DNA from: Leuctra nigra | Lineage: Eukaryota; Arthropoda; Insecta; Plecoptera; Leuctridae | Direction: 5' to 3' | DNA: 64,000 bases | Assembly: GCA_934045905.1 (NCBI GenBank) | Contig: OW203767.1 | Span: 19,595,073 to 19,659,072, forward strand | Part shown: positions 61,588 through 64,000 of the stretch, in pieces | Layout of the letters: every line of letters begins with the position of its first letter | Numbering within the stretch: the first letter of the stretch is position 1 | Position numbers and translations under genes: made by a program | The notes under the pieces: generated by a model | Told to the model about the DNA's origin: nothing | What the model saw: only the letters and a program-made list of their open reading frames with translations | Database searches by the model: none

Positions 61588-63209
61588 AGGAGAAAAATAA
61601 TCTATTACCACAGACACTTGCTTCTGTTCTTCTATCAATTCACAAACAAGAAACGTGTATTTTTATATTAGTACAAAGAAACATCTTAAAACAATGCCCT
61701 TACTACGTTTCATTTCCTCCAAAATACTTTTCAAAACCTACATTTTCCCCTACTTTGACACCTTATTTGCACTGTTTATCTTGTCATTCTTGGCCTCCTG
61801 ACCCAACATGCTCCAAAATGATTAACTAATCTAAGATAGTCAGTTTTCCAAATTTCGCTGCTCGGCAGTTTTCTGGGGGTTACCTCCCCCCCCCCCCCCC
61901 CCAACCCCTCGAGTCCAGCTATATCTCGCATTTATTTGTCTGAATTCAACACTGGTTAGATTAGTTTTCACATCTGCCCTAGATAAGCCTAATTAAATAG
62001 ATGGCATTGTTGACTAGATGCAATGTTTTGATTCGGTAATGAATTAGTTAAGCAATTACAACGTGCAATAATAATATACCTCAAAAAATTAATACAGATC
62101 TTTCTTCTACTAACATTCAAGATGTTATTTTCATCTTGTTTGATGGTTGACTCTCCAGGTAGTTGAATGGTGACATCGAAGACGTTCGCGCTGTTGTTGA
62201 CAGCTGGCATGGGAGGATGGACAGCCACTGTGATGTCAGAGCGAAGTGTCATCTCACAGAGAGCGCAGCTGAACATGAAGTTGTCGTCCACGAGCTGCCA
62301 TTGGCTGGTGCTCGGATTCAAGCTGCCCACAATGCCTTGCGTCTTGTCGGGAGTCAATGACCTTGTGTATTCCTCGGTCACGGGCTGGCAGAAGAAACAG
62401 ACATAGGTAATGATTTGGGGGGGGGGGGGGGGAGGTGGCGAGGGGGGTGCGCCTGCTTCCCCCAAGACATGACTTTCTCCCCGAGCACAGAAAAATAATC
62501 ATAACATTTAAGATCTTGGATAATCTGATGGAAGTTTGCATTCTCAAGGAGGAGATGTCAAAAACACTTATAATTCTGGTACCAATGACCATGCAAAATT
62601 TTGTGGAGATCGGTCAAACGATTCCAGTTTTATTGAGTCACAGAGTTGAGTTTCAATTGCAAAGCTAAGCACAGACTACTAATCAAGTTTCCGATGAAAT
62701 TAATAGATTATTTTGCTGTAAATCACATAAGTTTCAATTGGAGTAGCTTGCCCCTCTCGCTGTATTAGTGAGTCAATGTTCCATATTATGCAATTAATAA
62801 TGCGCCAATTTGGTACCTTAGGTTTTTTTTACAATGAAGAAAGTTGAATCTGTAAATTCTGGCAGTCGCAGTCACTGTTCTATCAAAACAACATGTATCT
62901 TACCTCCTGGGACACATTACGCCCGCTTACAAAGACGAGTTTCTCCCCGTCGTTCCTCACACCCAGCGGAATAAACTCGACCCCAGGACACAAACCCTTC
63001 TCCTGCTGCGTCATGTTGATGAACCTCTTCTGCAGGACTCTGTGTCCAGGATACATTCTCCCACACTCTTCATCCAGAGCGGTCCAGGACTTGCTCTCCT
63101 TCTCCACTCCAGTCGACTTCAGTTCACTGTCAAGCGGAAAGTAAGCAGGGACGCAGAAGTCCCCATCACAAACACGGATACAAATACTGATTAGAATGAC
63201 GAGCAACAT
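51670..63209 (-). CDS. Adhesion-type (family B2) GPCR, whole gene, 8 exons
   Basis: A cell-surface receptor: signal peptide, long extracellular region, seven membrane helices and a basic cytoplasmic tail, about 909 residues from ATG 63209. Proposed exons (minus strand): 63209-62904, 62384-62115, 57790-57508, 56223-56027, 55107-54943, 54750-54554, 53163-52953, 52770-51670. Phases at successive junctions are 0, 0, 1, 0, 0, 2, 0 and all agree. The frame from 63227 starts at TTG, so I use the ATG 18 bases later. The family assignment rests on the 7TM part, especially TM6 FGLTWMF, and on an extracellular region much larger than a methuselah ectodomain. The usual GPS ending (C-x-C-x-H-L-T/S) is replaced by YRCPIAHDKLYN, so self-cleavage is doubtful. 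Weakest point: exon 6 to 7 uses a poor donor (GTACAC), and exon 6 otherwise reads on to a stop. Ligand unknown. Confidence 0.8.
52953..53163 (-). CDS. GPCR exon 7: membrane-proximal extracellular segment
   Basis: Enters in phase 2 after acceptor AATGTTCCAG and ends at a strong donor GTAAGT, phase 0. It begins VGNENPEITIVLPLC and ends RYWDPFLCEQLQ; the YWD...C part with the YRC at the start of exon 8 looks like a degraded GPS. A later AG in the exon (CTGCTCAG) is an alternative acceptor in phase 0. Confidence 0.65.
53377..54218. mobile_element. TIR element, 842 bp, in GPCR intron 6
   Basis: Ends TACCGGGTGGCCCAAAATAA and its inverted TACCGGGTGGCCCCAAAAAA. The homology of the arms continues for about 200 bases (AGCTGTTCGAATTTGGTTGT and ATCGATTATACGGAGCTC occur inverted at 54005-54060). 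TA flanks both ends. No open frame for a transposase, so non-autonomous. Confidence 0.85.
54338..54440. mobile_element. MITE family M3, copy 2 (about 103 bp)
   Basis: TACGGTCGGGGACAGGCAAA on the left; right end CCCCGACCGTA is exactly inverted. Same family as 45616-45713. Between GPCR exons 6 and 7, close to the uncertain exon 6 donor. Confidence 0.85.
54554..54750 (-). CDS. GPCR exon 6: GAIN-like beta-rich segment
   Basis: Starts after TGGTTTTCCAG in phase 0; strand-rich sequence with ANLSGS, DPITGFTL and NETEITVTV. The 3' end is uncertain. The donor GTACAC at 54553 gives phase 2, needed for exon 7, and a 65-codon exon. If it is not used, the frame continues as TKECQSFTTTIFPKDN to a TAG at about 54501, which would give a truncated, secreted isoform without the membrane part. 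Confidence 0.65.
54943..55107 (-). CDS. GPCR exon 5: extracellular segment
   Basis: 55 codons, phase 0 on both sides, after acceptor TCCTCCTACAG and before donor GTAGGT. Contains an N-glycosylation site (NST). The alternation of helix-like (ALPMIPEALRSD) and strand-like (FDIMIMNN) sequence would suit a GAIN subdomain. Confidence 0.8.
55179..55503. repeat. 73-bp inverted repeat spanning a cryptic exon
   Basis: 55179-55251 and 55431-55503 are inverted copies with about three mismatches, 179 bases apart. The minus-strand left arm contains a fully spliceable cassette (next entry). The pair would form a strong hairpin in the receptor pre-mRNA between exons 4 and 5. Confidence 0.85.
55205..55249 (-). 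CDS. Possible 45-nt alternative exon of the GPCR gene
   Basis: Acceptor TTTCTTACAG and donor GTAAGT bracket 45 bases whose frame reads stop-MGLVDVRERLRPEG and would run in phase 0 into exon 5. Internal inclusion would therefore put a TAA right after exon 4; use as an alternative first exon would supply a start codon and a receptor lacking its N-terminal half. Could equally be a non-functional repeat fragment. Confidence 0.3.
55605..55960. repeat. Hairpin-rich AAGACCGTCTT segment
   Basis: AGACGGTCTTA/TAAGACCGTCT form an 11-bp perfect palindrome with 3-base spacer (55707-55731), nested inside inverted GCTAATGAAA/TTTCATTAGC. AAGACCGTC recurs at about 55831 and GACCGTCTTA at 55906. The left edge TTAGGCCCGGTTGTTCAA resembles insect PIF/Harbinger MITE ends, but a clear right end was not found. 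Confidence 0.5.
56027..56223 (-). CDS. GPCR exon 4: GPS-like CYWD segment
   Basis: Enters in phase 1 after TTTCTTCCAG and leaves in phase 0 at donor GTAAAT. It contains TATRECYWDTHTSVWSDVAKW, which resembles the start of a GPS motif (C-x-W/Y-W-D ... W), followed by DPCHSHSD but without the HLT/S cleavage tripeptide. Its location hundreds of residues before TM1 is unusual for a GPS, so the resemblance may be convergent. Confidence 0.75.
56935..57435 (+). repeat. Interspersed repeat family R1, diverged copy
   Basis: Ends in GACGCTCGCTTCGCTCGCTC like copy 1. Two internal tandem segments of about 180 bases (about 56990-57170 and 57175-57350) share TTTTCATTTTTCA, ATGGATTTCAA and GTCTCTACATGTGTGCAAAA. 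It lies just downstream of GPCR exon 3. Confidence 0.7.
57508..57790 (-). CDS. GPCR exon 3: extracellular segment
   Basis: Enters after acceptor TTGATTTAG in phase 0 and leaves at donor GTAGAG in phase 1. The 94 codons include YYAPNHPDVLHLQVDVSNYM and a cysteine pair CPENNC. It is separated from exon 2 by a 4.3-kb intron holding the composite insertion and a hAT-type MITE. Confidence 0.8.
58065..58082 (+). repeat. 18-bp direct repeat, left flank of composite insertion
   Basis: GTAGTAGTATCATTTATC, identical to 61387-61404. Interpreted as a target-site duplication. Confidence 0.8.
58095..58515 (+). repeat. 16-bp minisatellite array, left (GAGCGACAGGCAATAT)
   Basis: About 25 units of CAGGCAATATGAGCGA, some 17 long with an extra G. 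The outer 150 bases hold degenerate units that share only the AGAGCGA core. Gives meaningless repetitive frames (RSYCLSLILPVAHI) on the minus strand. Confidence 0.95.
58516..58735 (-). pseudogene. Coding-like fragment of unknown origin
   Basis: On the minus strand about 70 codons read LDLLTTHLNFSEDLLNMLPK, then TYEKPGKKAGVTETEAGNEA, to about INSQAP before running into the minisatellite. It has no start codon of its own, is preceded by a stop about 5 codons before the quoted start, and follows a GCAGGTAGG at 58769. It looks like a real, charged, helical protein piece, perhaps captured from a host gene. Family not recognised. Confidence 0.4.
58769..58946 (-). repeat. 175-bp unit, inverted copy
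   Basis: The minus strand from about 58946 reads GACCGCACGACTCACTCGCA ... ending CTACATCTTTGCA. It matches 59749-59925 with only a few differences (for example CTCGCCGCCAAC against CTCGCCACCAAC). It directly follows the Penelope-like C-terminal fragment. Confidence 0.9.
59154..59385 (-). pseudogene. Penelope-like element, C-terminal GIY-YIG endonuclease fragment
   Basis: Penelope-like elements encode a reverse transcriptase with a GIY-YIG endonuclease. The minus-strand frame reads HQRAVRRMDSTSSLA, then VEETGHSIDFEAM, then NYAVRTIREAVEIERRPGNL; this H-x-x-AV ... GHSID ... REAxEI ... N-pattern is the tail of that endonuclease domain as I know it from the family. A TGA then stands where the family normally has tryptophan before KPV, so the copy is broken. 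No RT domain adjoins it. A proline-rich, low-complexity tail continues to 58946. Confidence 0.65.
59520..59765 (+). pseudogene. Penelope-like element, N-terminal fragment
   Basis: The plus-strand frames read KLRIKKEKTLCDLSFLMRC, a stop, then after a small shift FLRLHFHTRSPNTSRILQKA and GMALLRDTITRTYNRLAELT. This resembles the basic N-terminal region preceding the RT of Penelope-like elements. It is interrupted and passes directly into the 175-bp unit at 59749. It lies head-to-head with the C-terminal fragment, so the two are not one element in order. Confidence 0.5.
59749..59925 (+). repeat. 175-bp unit, direct copy
   Basis: Near-identical to the reverse complement of 58769-58946. It joins a Penelope-like fragment on one side (different ends of the element for the two copies) and the Jockey fragment on the other. 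Confidence 0.9.
59945..60815 (+). pseudogene. Jockey-clade non-LTR retrotransposon RT fragment
   Basis: Jockey elements copy themselves by target-primed reverse transcription. The clearest frame (from 60269) reads KPGKPLRDPANYRPISLHS, QFGIRRQHSTTHQL, FLDVAKAFNRVWHEGLL and GVPQGS, i.e. RT blocks 1-5 in the right order; upstream, DKVEMLAESLEDQF and NGKALGIDGI are typical pre-RT sequence but in other frames. The fragment ends at IDEAFYD followed by a stop at the position where the catalytic YADD motif should begin, so it is 3'-truncated, 5'-truncated (no gag or endonuclease) and frameshifted. Non-functional. Confidence 0.85.
60832..60880 (+). repeat. Fragment of repeat family R1 tail
   Basis: AGTCGCTCGCTCCGCTCGCG resembles the terminal motif of R1. 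It directly follows the Jockey truncation point. Confidence 0.5.
61036..61378 (-). repeat. 16-bp minisatellite array, right (inverted)
   Basis: Units TGTCGCTCATATTGCC, the reverse complement of the left array, with variants (GATTGTCGCTC, TTCACTGTCGCTC) and degenerate outer units towards 61370. The unit ATATTGCCTGTCGCTC is shared with the left array. Confidence 0.95.
61387..61404 (+). repeat. 18-bp direct repeat, right flank of composite insertion
   Basis: GTAGTAGTATCATTTATC, identical to 58065-58082. Confidence 0.8.
61517..61954. mobile_element. hAT-type MITE, 438 bp, in GPCR intron 2
   Basis: Begins TAGTGTTGAATCCAG and ends CTGAATTCAACACTG (TIR consensus YAGTGTTGAATYCAG). GTTAGATT flanks both sides (61509-61516 and 61955-61962), an 8-bp target duplication. 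Contains long G/C runs near both ends (GGGGGGGG-CAAG-TGCCCC at about 61541-61586; C run at about 61887-61902). No transposase. Confidence 0.85.
62115..62384 (-). CDS. GPCR exon 2: extracellular segment
   Basis: 90 codons preceded by TTTCTTCTGCCAG and followed by donor GTTAGT, phase 0 on both sides. Contains CALCEMTLRSDITV and one N-glycosylation site (NNS). It does not match a domain I recognise; it is probably part of the stalk leading to the GAIN-like region. Confidence 0.75.
62555..62650 (+). repeat. Interspersed repeat family R1, short fragment
   Basis: CCAATGACCATGCAAAATTT and GATCGGTCAAACGATTCCAG match the far end of R1 copies 1 (around 8550-8590) and 5. Between GPCR exons 1 and 2. Confidence 0.6.
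62904..63209 (-). CDS. GPCR exon 1: signal peptide and N-terminus
   Basis: Begins MLLVILISICIRVCDG, a typical signal peptide, then a cysteine-containing secreted segment (about 102 residues in all) with an N-glycosylation site (NMT) and a second one near the end (NVS). An in-frame TAA lies just upstream of the start. It ends at donor GTAAGA after CAGGAG, phase 0, and joins exon 2. Confidence 0.8.
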
Positions 63210-63227
63210 CAGCAGGTTCGATGACAA

Positions 63228-63534
63228 AATGAAACGTCTATATTGTTAACAAACGTTAATTATTTTTATGTTTAATAACTGAGAAATTAACATGACGTTC
63301 TTCAACGACACAAAATACGTCACTGGGGAGTTTGAATACGTATCCTTTGTTCCTTGAAGTAATATTATCAAGAATCTAATCGCATGTTAATTACCTAGGT
63401 ATGGTCATAGACATTGTATAGCCTTGTCTATGGTAAGGTGCATGGTGCTATCATTCACGTAGTCACTATTCTTCGTAAATTTTAAGGTTATAAGTAGAAA
63501 CCCGAAAAATAACGTTTCCAGCAATTCTGACGTT
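63228..63534. other. Upstream region of the GPCR gene
   Basis: AT-rich, with an in-frame stop shortly before the start codon. No TATA box or initiator can be assigned; a 5' exon further upstream, outside the window, is possible. Confidence 0.35.
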
Positions 63535-63945
63535 GTTATCATTATTGAGCAAGCGTAGCGAGAGTCACCACGGTACTCTTATGGCACTTTCTCTGTGTGT
63601 GTGTGTGTTTTTTTGCCTGCACTGCCCAGGTCAAACCGCACAACCAATTAATCTGAAATTTTGCACACATACTAACGTAATCTATGCGGTCCCTGGGATC
63701 GTTTTTGAACGGGATCCTGTGATTGGTTCAAAATTTTAAAAAAAATCTTCGATTGGCTGTCCGATCAATTTGAAATTTTGACAAGTCATTACGACCAACA
63801 TTGTCCCTATCTTACAAAGTTTCAGCCAAATCCTCCCATTGGTTAAAATTTAAATCCCTCTTTGCAGTGACTTTTGAAATTTATACTAGAACCGTTTGAC
63901 CGATCAATTTAAAACTTTGCATGGTCATTGGGACCAACATTATAT
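63535..63945 (-). repeat. Interspersed repeat family R1, copy in opposite orientation
   Basis: Reverse-complement match to 8525-8925 over essentially the whole length, from GAGCAAGCGTAGCGAGAGTC at the left to GACCGATCAATTTAAAACTT at the right. About 300 bases upstream of the GPCR start. Confidence 0.8.
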
Positions 63946-64000
63946 GTATTTTTGACAATTTTCAGAATAATCTGTGCTTAAATCCAAAAGTTATTTACAT

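Noticed and set aside
63210..63227. Receptor start six codons upstream
   Set aside because: The codon there is TTG; the first ATG is at 63209 and gives a good signal peptide.

Overview
This is AT-rich animal genomic DNA: no operons, long introns with GT-AG splice sites, microsatellites, a 200-base gap of Ns inside a (GA)n/(TC)n repeat, and many families of short inverted-repeat transposons. The two recognisable genes (a Vsx-type homeobox gene and an adhesion-type GPCR) together with Jockey and Penelope-like retroelement fragments suggest an arthropod, most likely an insect. The species cannot be named from sequence alone.

Layout. 1-33 kb is gene-poor: foldback and MITE-like elements, a 13-bp minisatellite (about 9.0-9.35 kb), a perfect 68-bp palindrome (12.2 kb), a 2.25-kb terminal-inverted-repeat element carrying an internal satellite and a nested hAT-type MITE (14.2-16.5 kb), a SINE with target duplication (27.2 kb), and one weak candidate terminal exon at 12.6 kb. 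At 33.1-33.7 kb on the minus strand lies the first coding exon of a Vsx (visual system homeobox) gene; the homeodomain exons were not found in the window. 34-51 kb is again non-coding, with more MITEs and two CTCF-like motifs. From 63.2 kb down to 51.7 kb on the minus strand runs one eight-exon gene for a roughly 909-residue adhesion-type (family B2) seven-transmembrane receptor; the phases of all proposed junctions agree, although the exon 6/7 junction rests on a weak donor.

The large intron between exons 2 and 3 of the receptor holds the most unusual object: a 3.3-kb composite insertion (58083-61386) bounded by an 18-bp direct repeat. Its ends are two 16-bp minisatellite arrays in opposite orientation; inside are two inverted copies of a 175-bp unit, fragments of a Penelope-like element in head-to-head orientation and a decayed Jockey reverse transcriptase. 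The intron also carries a separate hAT-type MITE with an 8-bp target duplication. The receptor and Vsx are separate transcription units on the same strand; nothing in the sequence shows that they work together. Several apparent long reading frames start at TTG or GTG, so the starts given here were moved to ATG codons.
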